Shown in pieces: positions 1 to 8,360 of a stretch of 41,908 bases of DNA (the first letter of the stretch is position 1; each line of letters opens with the position of its first letter). Position numbers and translations under genes: made by a program. Source of the DNA: Deinococcus sp. Arct2-2 (GTDB lineage Bacteria; Deinococcota; Deinococci; Deinococcales; Deinococcaceae); assembly GCF_004801315.1 (NCBI RefSeq), contig NZ_SSNW01000052.1, positions 1 through 41,908 on the forward strand, given 5' to 3'. The notes below the pieces were generated by a model. It saw nothing but the letters and a program-made list of their open reading frames with translations, was not told the origin of the DNA and did not search any database.

Positions 1-114
1 CCCACGAAGTACACTCGACTCATCAGAGTGGTGCGCTAGCAACTTGAACTCGCCAGATTCATTATCACAGCTCTCCACAGTCGGTGAAGAAGGGTAAGAG
101 AAGAGATAGAAACG

Positions 115-156
115 AAAGACAGACGCCTTGAGTTGCATTCAAGGCCTCTGTCTTTT
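115..156. terminator. Strong hairpin downstream of sbcC, likely bidirectional terminator
   Basis: The arms AAAGACAGA (115-123) and TCTGTCTTT (147-155) flank a second paired segment GCCTTGA/TCAAGGC (125-131, 139-145), with one C-C mismatch between them and a 7-nt loop. A T-run follows on the plus strand, and a shorter one (CTTTC) on the minus strand. It lies just past the sbcC stop codon, so it can end the sbcDC transcript and also a plus-strand transcript entering from outside the window. Positions 1-114 hold no gene I can support. Confidence 0.8.
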
Positions 157-170
157 CCCACTGACAGTTC

Positions 171-2900
171 CTAAAACCGTTGCACGCTGCTCCCCGCCAC
201 ACTTTTGGTCACCAGCAGGCGGCTGGGCAGGCGCTCCGACAGGCTTTCGACGTGCGTGACCACGCCCACCATGCGGCCTTGCGTTCTGAGGTTTTCCAAC
301 GCGCCTGCCACAGCTTCCAGCGCCTGCGGGTCAAGCGTGCCAAAGCCTTCGTCTAGGAACAACGCGCCCAGAATCTTGTTGCCTGCCAAGTAGTCGCTGA
401 GGGCAATGGCGAGGCTCAGGCTGGCAAGGAACGTTTCGCCGCCCGACAGGGTTTTCACACCTCTGGCTTCTCCGGCGTTCCAGAGGTCTTGCACCACATA
501 TTCACCGTCGGCCAGCGCGAGGCGGTAGCGTCCGTCGCTGATGGAATGCAGCAGCACGCCCGCCCGGGTCAGCAGTTGGGCTTCCACTTCGGCCAGCAAA
601 AATTGCTGAAATTCATCGGCCCGCAGGCTGTTGGTCAGGGTCTTCCAAGTGTCGTGCTGAGCGGCTAAGAGCGCGGCGCGGCCTTCTATTTCGGCCTTGC
701 GTGCTAAGCGTTCTTTGGCGGTGCGCTCCTGCTCGCGCAGTTGTCCGGCCAGTTCGCGGGCCGTGGTTAGGGCGGCGTCGGTGGCGGTCAGGTCGCGGGT
801 TACTTGCCCCAGTTCCGCCGGATCGAAGGGAGCCACGCCCAATTGCCGTTCCAACTCCTTCAGGTTCTCGGTGAGCTGAGACACCTGCGCGGTGTGCGTG
901 CGTGCGGCCTCTTCCAGCGCGGCAATATCGGGTTCGGGGAGGGCAGCGGCGCGGGCTTGGGCGGCGTCCAGCCCCAGCACGGTCAGGGCAGAGTTGAGGG
1001 CGGCCTGAGCTTCCTGCATCTCACGGGCGCGGGTGGCGGCGGCGGCCTGTGCGCCCTGCAAGGTGGCCTGCGCTCCGGCGGCGTCGCTGGCGGCACGGGC
1101 TAGGGCAGCGGCAGCGTCCTGCACCCGCTTGCGAATGGCGGCCACACCGTCCAGCGCCTGCTTGCGCAGTTTGGCCGGGTCTGCCCCCGCTTCCCGCACC
1201 CGCGCGGCCAGTCCTGCCAGCAGGCGCAACGCATCGGTATGAGGATCGCCCGTGATGTGGCTTTCCAACTCGCGCAAGTCCAGTTCGCGCTGCCCGATCT
1301 GCGCTTCCCAGTCCCTCAGCGCGTCAGTGCGGGCGTCCACCGATTTCCGCAGCGTCGCCAGTTCCAGCCCGATTTCCTTGTAGCGCAGGCGGCGGCCTTC
1401 CAAGTTGGTTTTCAGCGCCGACGCTTCCTGCTCCAGCTTGCCCAAATCCAGATTGGAGGCGGGCGGGACGTGTTCCACCTGTTGCAGGCACAGCGGGCAA
1501 GGCTCGCCCGCATGCAGATGGGTGCGGTAGGCGGCAGCCCCGGCCTCTATCTGAGCAGTTTTCAAGGCAGCGTCGGCGCGTTCAGAGGCAGTCTTAGCCT
1601 CCTGCCCCTCGCGCTTGACCCGTTCCTGTTCGTCGGCCAGTGCCTTCAGTTGCGCGGTTTCACTGCTCTGACGCTCCCGGTCTGCGTGCAAGGCGGCTTT
1701 CTGAGCCTCTATTTGTACCCGCTCCCCCTTCAGCTTGTCCAGCTTCTGGGACGATTCGCGGGCGGCGTGGTGGGCGTCCTCATCCCAAGGCAGGGGCGCG
1801 GGGTGCGTGGTTTGAACAGTTCCCCCAGCGCGGCGCAGGCGGGCGGCGTCGTTTTCGGCTTCGCGCAGGGCTTCGGCGCGGGCTTCCAGCTCTGGAATCG
1901 TCGTTTCGGCCTTCTGCGCGGCGTCTAGCGTGGTCTGTGCAGTGTGGACGGCGTGGGCCACCACCTCCGCCTGACTCGCGGCGCGGGCAAAGGTAGCGGC
2001 CTCGCGTTCATGGGCAATGCGGGCGCGTCCGGCGGCGTCCAGTAGCGGCTCTACGCCTGCCACACGCCGCGCCTGCGCTGCCCGCTGTGCACCGTCCAGC
2101 ATGCTGCCGGTGCGGGCCTGCAAGGTGGTCAGGCGGCGGCGGCTGTCCTCGCGGGCTAACCAGACGCGCTCGGTGTCGCGCAGGCGGGTTTGTCTGGCCC
2201 GCAAGGTCTCCAGCGTGTCGGTCAGGCGTTCGGCCTCGGCGCTCAGGCGTTCGCGCTCGGTGTGCAGGGCGGCCACCGCTTCAGCCGTCACGCCCCCGTA
2301 CTCGTTCGCCAGCACCTTTTGGTCACTGTCGGCGCGGTATTTCAGTTCTTTGGCCTGATCCGACGCCACCTTTTGCATGGCCTGCACATGATCCAGTCCG
2401 GTCAGTTCTCCCAGCAACATCTGGCGTTCCTTACCGTTGCCGTGCAGCAGGCGGGCAAATTCGCCTTGCGGCAACATCACGCTGCGAGCAAAGGTTTTAA
2501 AATCCAGCCCCACCGCTCGCCGAATCCGCTCGTTGATGCCTTTGGTGCCGCCGTCGTTCAGGCCCGTCCAGCGCCCGTCCTCGTCCTGGCGCTCCAGCCT
2601 CACGTCGTTTTCGGCCTGTTTGCGGCCCTTGGTGCGGGCGGCGCGGTACACCTGTCCGCCCACTTCAAAGGTCAGGCTCACGCTCAGGCCGCGCTCTCCC
2701 TGAGAAATCAGGGCGTCCAGTCCACTGGCTCCCAACCGCGCTGTAGAGCCGTAAAGGGCGAAGGTCATGGCGTCCAGCAGGCTGGATTTGCCGCTCCCCG
2801 TTGGCCCCACCAGTGCGAACAATTCCAGATCGTCAAAGTTCAGTTCGGTGAATTGGCGGAAGGCCGTAAAACCTTGCAACTCCAAGTGAATGGGTCTCAC
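171..2900 (-). CDS. sbcC: Nuclease SbcCD subunit C (SMC/Rad50-like ATPase)
   Basis: This is the ATPase and coiled-coil subunit of the SbcCD complex, which opens hairpins and trims blocked DNA ends. The 909-aa protein has a Walker A loop GPTGSGKSS near residues 32-40 and long Ala/Glu/Arg-rich coiled coils. The zinc hook is CPLC, with C468 and C471 in the middle of the coil. The ABC signature LSGGE is at 818-822 and the Walker B segment LFLDEGFG has D850 and E851. The length is normal for the family. The GTG start overlaps the stop of the upstream sbcD by 4 nt (GTGA), so the two are translationally coupled. In Deinococcus, which lacks RecBC, SbcCD is known to contribute to double-strand break repair; that role here is inferred from the family. 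Confidence 0.97.
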   Translation of the reverse strand: MRPIHLELQGFTAFRQFTELNFDDLELFALVGPTGSGKSSLLDAMTFALYGSTARLGASGLDALISQGERGLSVSLTFEVGGQVYRAARTKGRKQAENDVRLERQDEDGRWTGLNDGGTKGINERIRRAVGLDFKTFARSVMLPQGEFARLLHGNGKERQMLLGELTGLDHVQAMQKVASDQAKELKYRADSDQKVLANEYGGVTAEAVAALHTERERLSAEAERLTDTLETLRARQTRLRDTERVWLAREDSRRRLTTLQARTGSMLDGAQRAAQARRVAGVEPLLDAAGRARIAHEREAATFARAASQAEVVAHAVHTAQTTLDAAQKAETTIPELEARAEALREAENDAARLRRAGGTVQTTHPAPLPWDEDAHHAARESSQKLDKLKGERVQIEAQKAALHADRERQSSETAQLKALADEQERVKREGQEAKTASERADAALKTAQIEAGAAAYRTHLHAGEPCPLCLQQVEHVPPASNLDLGKLEQEASALKTNLEGRRLRYKEIGLELATLRKSVDARTDALRDWEAQIGQRELDLRELESHITGDPHTDALRLLAGLAARVREAGADPAKLRKQALDGVAAIRKRVQDAAAALARAASDAAGAQATLQGAQAAAATRAREMQEAQAALNSALTVLGLDAAQARAAALPEPDIAALEEAARTHTAQVSQLTENLKELERQLGVAPFDPAELGQVTRDLTATDAALTTARELAGQLREQERTAKERLARKAEIEGRAALLAAQHDTWKTLTNSLRADEFQQFLLAEVEAQLLTRAGVLLHSISDGRYRLALADGEYVVQDLWNAGEARGVKTLSGGETFLASLSLAIALSDYLAGNKILGALFLDEGFGTLDPQALEAVAGALENLRTQGRMVGVVTHVESLSERLPSRLLVTKSVAGSSVQRF

Positions 2901-4075
2901 GCTTCTACCTCAATCCGCGCCCGGTCATCGGCGTCCTTGAAGGCGGCCCGCAAATCGTCGGGCAACTCGCCGCGTTTTTCTTGCCAATACCGCTCATACA
3001 GTTCGGTCAGGCTCAGGCCTTCGCGCTTCAGTTCGGGCAGGGCCAAATCTTCCTGCGCGGCGTCTAGGTCTACGGCCAGTGCATTGGGGGCCAACCTCAG
3101 CACGCGGTCTTTCAGCCCCGGCAAGGTGGTTCCGGCGGGCGCTCTCACCACCACTTTCAGCAGACCGGTGAACCCTTTCAGGGCTTCTAGGCGGGATTCC
3201 ACTTGATCTACATCCACGCGCAAGGTGCGTAGCTCTCGCCCACTCGCCAGCGGCAGGGCATGCACGCGGGCGGGGCGTCCGGCCTCTACCTCCACCAGAT
3301 TCACCTGTTTTTTCTCGCCGCCTTCGCCAAAGTCCAGTTGAATGATGCTGCCGGGATAGCAGGCCAGCGGCGCGTCAGACACTTGCTGGGGCTTGTGCAC
3401 GTGCCCCAGCGCCACATATTGCGCCCCCGGCGGCAATTGCAGGCCCGACAGCGTGTAGCTGTTGGTGAGGTCAAACTGCATGCTGCGCTCGCTGCCGCTG
3501 GGTTTCGCGCCGTCCATCGTGGCGTGGGCCATCAGCATGTTCACACTGTCGCCCCGGAAGCCCTCGCCCAAGCGCCGCAAAAAAAACCCCATGCCCTCGC
3601 GGTATTTCTGCCGCCACGCGCCCACGTCGCCGCCCATCAGGTCAGCGGCCTTCACCAGCCTTCGCTCGGACAGATAGGGGAGAGCGCCTACCGTCAATTT
3701 CTCGCCGTTCTTCAGTTCCAGCGTGCGAACCATGCCCGCCGGGTTGCTGGTGGGCTGCGCCACCACCTGAATGCCCACCCAGCCCAACAGCCCCGTCACC
3801 GAATCCAGCCGCGCCGCGCTGTCGTGGTTGCCCGCAATGACTATTCCGGGAATGCCCGCGTCGCGCAGTTGCAAAAAGAAGTCGAACACGGCGGCTTCGG
3901 CATCGGCAGACGGGTTGGCCGTATCGAACAGGTCGCCTGCCACCAGCACGGCGTTGGCGCGTTCTGTGCGGGCGAGGGCGGCAATCTCAGTCAGAGCCTC
4001 GTGAATCTCCGGCGTGCGGTCAAAACCCCGCAAGTTCCGTCCTGCGTGGAAATCCGCCGTGTGTAGTACGCGCAT
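2897..4075 (-). CDS. sbcD: Nuclease SbcCD subunit D (Mre11-like exonuclease)
   Basis: This is the Mn-dependent calcineurin-like phosphoesterase subunit that works with SbcC. The chosen start gives 392 aa beginning MRVLHTADFHAGR. The metal-binding motifs appear in order: DFHAG, GDLFDTANPS, GNHDS, a later MAHATMDG and LGHVHKPQ. The open frame runs back to 4243, but those 56 extra codons lie in an intergenic repeat and do not resemble SbcD, so I reject the longer start. A TATTTT box sits 7 nt before the ATG at 4075, which fits a leaderless transcript. It is the first gene of the sbcD-sbcC operon. Confidence 0.96.
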   Translation of the reverse strand: MRVLHTADFHAGRNLRGFDRTPEIHEALTEIAALARTERANAVLVAGDLFDTANPSADAEAAVFDFFLQLRDAGIPGIVIAGNHDSAARLDSVTGLLGWVGIQVVAQPTSNPAGMVRTLELKNGEKLTVGALPYLSERRLVKAADLMGGDVGAWRQKYREGMGFFLRRLGEGFRGDSVNMLMAHATMDGAKPSGSERSMQFDLTNSYTLSGLQLPPGAQYVALGHVHKPQQVSDAPLACYPGSIIQLDFGEGGEKKQVNLVEVEAGRPARVHALPLASGRELRTLRVDVDQVESRLEALKGFTGLLKVVVRAPAGTTLPGLKDRVLRLAPNALAVDLDAAQEDLALPELKREGLSLTELYERYWQEKRGELPDDLRAAFKDADDRARIEVEA

Positions 4076-4082
4076 AGCGGAA

Positions 4083-4088
4083 AAAATA
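4083..4088 (-). promoter_or_regulatory. Candidate -10 box for a leaderless sbcD mRNA
   Basis: TATTTT on the minus strand ends 7 nt before the sbcD ATG, with no Shine-Dalgarno sequence between. Deinococcus leaderless genes typically have a TANNNT box at this distance. No good -35 is seen. Confidence 0.5.
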
Positions 4089-4137
4089 GCACGGGGCAGC
4101 CTGAGAACAGAGTGGATGTGGGCGGGAGCGAGTTCGT

Positions 4138-4243
4138 GTAAACCCCCCGGTCTGCTTCGCATACGGCCCCCCTTAAGGGGAGCGCAACAACTGTTGTCCT
4201 CCCCTCTAAGGGGGGGCGTTGCGCCAGCAACGGGGGGGTTCAC
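4138..4243. repeat. Intergenic repeat family B, copy 1
   Basis: A GC-rich element with the blocks CCCCCCGGTCTGCTT, AAGGGGAGCGCAA, CTGTTGTCCTCCCCT and AGGGGGGGCGTTGCG followed by GCAACGGGGGGGTT. A second copy with the same blocks in the same order and orientation is at 34128-34243. The internal CCCCTTAAGGGG and GGGGGGGCGTTGC/GCAACG parts can fold. It lies between divergent sbcD and the 4375 gene and encodes nothing I recognise. Confidence 0.7.
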
Positions 4244-4271
4244 CCAGAAACTTGGCTTTTACCACCCACAT

Positions 4272-4300
4272 TTGACAGATCCACTCCAAAAGATTATGCT
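4272..4300 (+). promoter_or_regulatory. Near-consensus vegetative promoter
   Basis: TTGACA at 4272-4277, a 17-nt spacer, then TATGCT at 4295-4300. This predicts a start site near 4307 and a leader of about 68 nt before the gene at 4375. It is one of the two best promoter matches in the window. Confidence 0.75.
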
Positions 4301-4303
4301 GGC

Positions 4304-4329
4304 AGCGTAATAGAAGTCTCGCTTACGCT
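4304..4329 (+). promoter_or_regulatory. Inverted repeat at the predicted transcription start
   Basis: AGCGTAA (4304-4310) and TTACGCT (4323-4329) are perfect 7-bp inverted arms separated by 12 nt. They begin 4 nt after the -10 box, so the element could be a repressor operator or a 5'-end hairpin in the mRNA. The function is inference. Confidence 0.45.
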
Positions 4330-4374
4330 TCCAATTTTCGCCGCTCTGCACACCAATTTTCGGAGGATTCCCCT

Positions 4375-4710
4375 ATGCCTGCCCCCCTGTACCGCCACGG
4401 AGACGTTTTGTTGCAAGCCGCCCAAGCCCCCAGCCTGCCTCTGCGCCAGCAGCCGCATCTGACGTTGGCTTACGGCGAGGTCACAGGCCACAGCCACCGG
4501 ATTGCAGAAGCAGGCGCGGCGCAGTTGTACGCGATAGGAGCGCAGCGCACAGGAGATGATGTGGCCGCCGATCAATATCTGCACGTGACCGCCACTCATG
4601 CCACCCTGACGCATGAGGAACACGGCCCGATTCGCTTGCCTACTGGTTGGTACCGGGTGTGGCAGCAGCGCGAATACACCCCCGGTAGCGTCCGCACGGT
4701 GCTGGACTGA
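4375..4710 (+). CDS. Small conserved protein with GEVTGHSHR motif, unknown function
   Basis: A 111-aa soluble protein with no signal peptide or membrane segment. It begins RHGDVLL, has a central GEVTGHSHRI, then a histidine-containing THATLTHEEHGPIRLP segment and ends near QREYTP. I recall this pattern from small uncharacterised proteins in several phyla that sit beside DUF6745 proteins, and such a protein is the next gene here. The histidines could bind metal, but that is a guess. A GGAGGA Shine-Dalgarno sequence lies about 8 nt before the ATG, and the promoter at 4272-4300 drives it. The stop codon shares one base with the next start (TGATG), so the two are almost certainly co-translated. 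Confidence 0.85.
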   Translation: MPAPLYRHGDVLLQAAQAPSLPLRQQPHLTLAYGEVTGHSHRIAEAGAAQLYAIGAQRTGDDVAADQYLHVTATHATLTHEEHGPIRLPTGWYRVWQQREYTPGSVRTVLD

Positions 4711-5795
4711 TGTTCCGAGTGCAGAGCGGCGGGCGGTTCATCGCTAAGCCCCAGAGGACGGAGCGGGAGCCTGAAGCCTCGGCTGTTGCGCCCGCGAAGG
4801 CTTCCGCCGCTTTGCCCCAGACTCCGCCCCCTATTTCTACTCTGGATACGCCCCCGAGTGGGCCGCGTGTTCCGGTGCGCTACACCAGCCTGCCGCCTGT
4901 GTTTCCTGCGTCTGCCGCTGCCGCCCCCCCAACCGTCACCCCTGAACAGGCCCGCGAACTGCTGAGGCGGGGGCCTGTGCCTGCCGCCCTCAGCGTGTCC
5001 GGCCCCCTTAACCTCAGTGGTGCGGCGTGGCTGCGTGGCCTACCCGAGTGGTTGCGCTGCACGGTACTGACGGTGGACGACTGCCCCAATCTGTCGGCCC
5101 TGCCCACCGACTTGCACGCCGAACGGCTGAGCGCCCGCCGCACGCCTGCCCTACACGAAATTGAGGGCCGCCTGAGCATCCGCGACAGCGTAAATTTGAA
5201 CGGCAGCGGCGTGCGCGTTATCCGCGCCGACTTGCGGGCCACCCGCCTGAGCCTCGCCGGATGCCGTGATCTGCACGAGTTGGGCGGCAGTCTCAGCGTG
5301 GCGCACCTCGATCTCAGCGGGTGCGCGGCGCTCACGGCCCTTCATCCTGACGCCCACATCACCCAAACGCTGGAATTGGCGGGCAGCGGCCTGACCTCAT
5401 TGCCCCCCAGCATCCGCGCGGGCCTGCGCTGGAGCGGCGTTCCGGTGGATCCCCGCTTTGCTTTTGCCCCCGACACCCTGACGGGCCACGAAGTCCTGAA
5501 TACCCGCAACGCCCAACGCCGCCGCGTGCTGCTAGACCGCATCGGCTTAGACCGCTTCCTGCAAGACGTGGGCGGCCTGATCCTGCACCGTGACCGTGAT
5601 GCAGGCGGCGAACGCCAGTTGGTACACGTGCCCTTCGACAACGATGAGCCGTTGGTGGCGGTGTTGGTGCGCTGCCCCAGCACAGGCGGACGCTATGCCC
5701 TGCGTGTGCCGCCGCATATCCGCACCTGTGCGGCGGCGGTGGCGTGGACGGCGGGGCTGGAACCGGGGGAGTATCAGCCTGTGCGGGAAGCGTAG
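4710..5795 (+). CDS. Leucine-rich-like repeat protein with DUF6745-like C-terminus
   Basis: A 361-aa protein of unknown function. Residues 1-85 are Pro/Ala/Ser-rich and probably disordered. About 90-245 form irregular leucine-rich-like units (L-LxxCxxLxxLP pattern: LTVDDCPNLSALP, LSLAGCRDLHELG, LDLSGCAALTALH, LELAGSGLTSLP). The C-terminal 100 residues match my memory of DUF6745: a TGHEVLNTRNAQRRR helix, a GLDRFLQD segment, and YALRVPPHIRTCAAAVAWTAGL followed by EYQPVRE. It lacks a signal peptide, so it is likely cytosolic. It overlaps the GEVTGHSHR gene by one base. The family assignment is from recall and was not searched. Confidence 0.85.
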   Translation: MFRVQSGGRFIAKPQRTEREPEASAVAPAKASAALPQTPPPISTLDTPPSGPRVPVRYTSLPPVFPASAAAAPPTVTPEQARELLRRGPVPAALSVSGPLNLSGAAWLRGLPEWLRCTVLTVDDCPNLSALPTDLHAERLSARRTPALHEIEGRLSIRDSVNLNGSGVRVIRADLRATRLSLAGCRDLHELGGSLSVAHLDLSGCAALTALHPDAHITQTLELAGSGLTSLPPSIRAGLRWSGVPVDPRFAFAPDTLTGHEVLNTRNAQRRRVLLDRIGLDRFLQDVGGLILHRDRDAGGERQLVHVPFDNDEPLVAVLVRCPSTGGRYALRVPPHIRTCAAAVAWTAGLEPGEYQPVREA

Positions 5796-5870
5796 GAAAG
5801 GCGTCTAAGGGTCAAGGGTCTGAGGGTCTAAGAAGGGCGTTTATTTCATTTGTAGAGATTCTGGTTGCCG

Positions 5871-6008
5871 GGTGGCCCCCTCACCCGTTGCTTCGCAACG
5901 CCCTCTCCCACAAGGGGCGAGGGAAATCAAAACCCCAGCTTCCTGCTCTTGTTTTCCCCTCTACCCGTGTGGGAGAGGGGCGCTGAGCATCAGCGGGGTG
6001 AGGGGGCG
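5871..6008. repeat. Intergenic repeat family A, copy 1
   Basis: It contains CCCTCTCCCACAAGGGGCGAGGG and later a GTGGGAGAGGGGCGCTGAGCATCAGCGGGGTGAGGGGGC-type block, so two opposed copies of the core face each other. The gap 5796-6193 has no gene; besides the repeat it holds short direct repeats of GGTCTAAGG/GGTCTGAGG type near 5805-5835 and, at its right end, the Shine-Dalgarno sequence of the vWA gene. Confidence 0.65.
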
Positions 6009-6193
6009 TCCGAGCGGCGAACCCGCCCCACCCCCTCAGCACCTTAGACCTCCCCCCAACCCCAACAAAACCTAAACCCCTTCCCGCACCCAGCAGGGCT
6101 ATTCCGCGCCCCGCTGTCTCCCGCACTGCTCTAAATTGTTCCTCAAGCCACCCTTCATACTCCAAGTCCTAGACCCCATTCCCAGAGGTAGCC

Positions 6194-8056
6194 ATGACCC
6201 AAAATCCCGATGCCATGCAGGTTTCCTATTCGTTCGGCCAGTCGCACCTGATAGAAGGCAACGCCGCGCCCACCGATCTGCTGGTGCGGTTGCGCCTGCC
6301 CCAAACGCAGGCGGCGCGGCGGCCTCTGAACTTGGCATTGGTGATAGACCGCAGCGGCAGCATGGGCGGCAGTCTGCTGAAGCACGCCATTCGCGCCGCG
6401 CAGAACGTGGTAGACGGGCTGGATGCGGGCGACACCCTGAGTGTGGTGACCTACGACGACGCCGTGCAAACGCTGATCGCGCCCACCCGCGTAACCGACA
6501 AGGACGCGCTGAAGGCCAAGATCGCCAGCATTCGGGCAGGCGGCCTGACCAACCTGTCGGGCGGATGGCTGCGGGGCGTGGAACTCGTGGCGGCGCAGGC
6601 GGGGCCGCAAGTGGTCAGCCGCGTGCTGCTGCTCACCGATGGACAGGCCAACGTAGGCGTCCAAAACACCAATATTTTGACCAAAACTGCGGCACAGAAG
6701 GCCGAAGCGGGCGTCACCACCACCACCCTCGGCTTCGGCAGCGGCTTCAATGAAGATCTCCTGATCGGCATGGCCCGCGCGGCTGGCGGCAATTTCTACT
6801 TCATCCAGTCCGCCGACGACGCCACCGACGTGTTCGGCATAGAACTGCAAACGCTGAAAGCGGTGGCCGCCCAAAACCTGACGGTCACGCTCACGCCTGC
6901 GCCGGGGGTCACGGTGGCCGACGTGCTGAGCCTGTACAAGCCCGGCTCCGATCCCCTCACCTTCGATCTGGGCGACATGTACGAAGACGAAGACAAGTTG
7001 CTGGGCCTCACGCTGAATTTGCCCGCGCTGGGCGGCGGCTCACACGGCTTGCTGGGCCTGACTTTCCGGGCCGATGCTGTGCGTGACGGAGCCATTCAGA
7101 GCCTCAGCGGGGCCGTGCAGATAGAAGCGTTGGCCGCGCCGCTGGGGGCCGATTTCACCTCTGACATCAGTGTGACGTTGGATCTGGCCCGCCTGAGAAT
7201 TGCCCGTGCCAAAGAACGCGCCGTAGAACTGGCCGACAACAGCAAGGCTGAAGAGGCCGAAGCCGTGCTGCGCGGCCTCATCCGCGATCTCAATTCGGCG
7301 GGCCTGCAAGAACACTTCGAGATTGCCGAAGAGTTGGAACAGTTGGAACACTACGCGGGCCGCATCGCCTCGCGCCGCTTCGACAACGACAGCCGCAAGG
7401 AACTGCGTGACCAGTCGTTTCAGGGCTTGGGCCGGGGCCGCGCCGATTTGCAGGGGCGCGGCGTCACGGTGGATACGGCGGTGTTGGCCCTCCCGGTGGT
7501 GGACGATGCGGCGGGCGGCGTAGAACTGCTGTGCGTGCGCGATGGCGGGCGTTTGCGTGTGAAAGTCGTCTCGGACGGCTTCGATTCGGGCATGAACGTA
7601 CAGTTTCCGCGTGCGCTGCGGGCCGATGGAGCGCGGTACGTGGTGGGCGGCCTCGACACCAGCGTCGACGGTTCTTTTTACCGCGTGACCGGAGAGATTC
7701 GCCGCGTGGTACGCCCCGGCGAAAGCGATCCGCTTCAGGGCATCAGCATCGGCGGGGGTGGGCAGACGCGCAGCCGCAGCGCCAGCAGTGGTGTGACCAA
7801 AGCCGCCAAAACCGCCGCCGATCTGGAAGTCACCGATACGTCTACCGGCGGGATTTTGGTGCAGTGTGTGAAGGAAGGCAGCAAATTGCGTGCCCGTGTG
7901 GTGCAGGACGGCTACGAACCCGACTGGAACATGCGCTTTCCCCGCAGCATTCGGGAAGACGGGTTGCTGTACGTGGTAGACGAAGTGAACACCGCGCCGG
8001 ACGGCAAATCGTATATCGCGTCGGGGGAAATTCGGCGGTTGGTACAGTCGAATTGA
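6194..8056 (+). CDS. von Willebrand factor A domain protein with duplicated C-terminal domain
   Basis: A 620-aa protein. After a 45-residue beta segment comes a vWA domain at about 46-215 with an intact MIDAS: DRSGS (D52, S54, S56), a TNLSGGW threonine loop, and LLTDGQANVG with its aspartate. It resembles the Ca-activated-chloride-channel-like vWA family. A helical segment at about 345-400 is rich in Glu, Leu and Arg. Two copies of a roughly 70-residue module follow: 435-505 and 546-620. Each has a G-x-x-x-x-C-V-R/K start, an F/MNxxFPR core, an R-x-DGxxYVV strand and an end GEIRRxV. A GAGG Shine-Dalgarno precedes the ATG by 6 nt. There is no signal peptide, so it probably acts in the cytosol. 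The ligand is unknown. Confidence 0.9.
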   Translation: MTQNPDAMQVSYSFGQSHLIEGNAAPTDLLVRLRLPQTQAARRPLNLALVIDRSGSMGGSLLKHAIRAAQNVVDGLDAGDTLSVVTYDDAVQTLIAPTRVTDKDALKAKIASIRAGGLTNLSGGWLRGVELVAAQAGPQVVSRVLLLTDGQANVGVQNTNILTKTAAQKAEAGVTTTTLGFGSGFNEDLLIGMARAAGGNFYFIQSADDATDVFGIELQTLKAVAAQNLTVTLTPAPGVTVADVLSLYKPGSDPLTFDLGDMYEDEDKLLGLTLNLPALGGGSHGLLGLTFRADAVRDGAIQSLSGAVQIEALAAPLGADFTSDISVTLDLARLRIARAKERAVELADNSKAEEAEAVLRGLIRDLNSAGLQEHFEIAEELEQLEHYAGRIASRRFDNDSRKELRDQSFQGLGRGRADLQGRGVTVDTAVLALPVVDDAAGGVELLCVRDGGRLRVKVVSDGFDSGMNVQFPRALRADGARYVVGGLDTSVDGSFYRVTGEIRRVVRPGESDPLQGISIGGGGQTRSRSASSGVTKAAKTAADLEVTDTSTGGILVQCVKEGSKLRARVVQDGYEPDWNMRFPRSIREDGLLYVVDEVNTAPDGKSYIASGEIRRLVQSN

Positions 8057-8087
8057 GGGTGGGAGGGGCTGAGGAAGGGCATTCGCT

Positions 8088-8210
8088 GGCGCTCACTCAC
8101 CCCCTCCCAACCTCCCCCCTCAAGGGTGAGGAGCTAAACCAAGCTTTTTGCCTTTGGTGTTCGCCCTCGCCCCTTGTGGGAGAGGGGCGCTGCAAAGCAG
8201 AGGGGGCCAC
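8088..8210 (+). repeat. Intergenic repeat family A, copy 2
   Basis: It has the family blocks in order: GCGCTCACTCACCCCCTCCC, CCTCCCCCCTCAAGGGTGAG, a GAGCTAA link, TCGCCCCTTGTGGGAGAGG and GGCGCTGCAAAGCAGAGGGG. It directly follows the vWA stop codon. The rest of 8057-8360 holds no recognisable gene. Confidence 0.7.
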
Positions 8211-8360
8211 CGGGCAAGCGTCCCTGTCCACTCCCACCCCCCAAATAAGCGGTCAGCCAAGCACGCGCTGACCGCCTTCTTCTGCGCTGCCAAACTTCTG
8301 CGCTGCCGAACCTCTTCAACCGAAAACTCTCCACGCCTTGCCCATCCACAGGAGTTCCCC

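Noticed and set aside
1239..1928. Plus-strand open frames across sbcC
   Set aside because: They are long only because of GC-rich codon bias opposite a real gene and carry no domain.
4076..4243. N-terminal extension of sbcD
   Set aside because: The 56 codons lie in repeat family B and have no SbcD similarity; the TATTTT box at 7 nt supports the shorter start.
5871..8210. CRISPR array in the repeat-rich gaps
   Set aside because: The repeats are not regularly spaced, have no unique spacers of constant length, and no cas genes are present.
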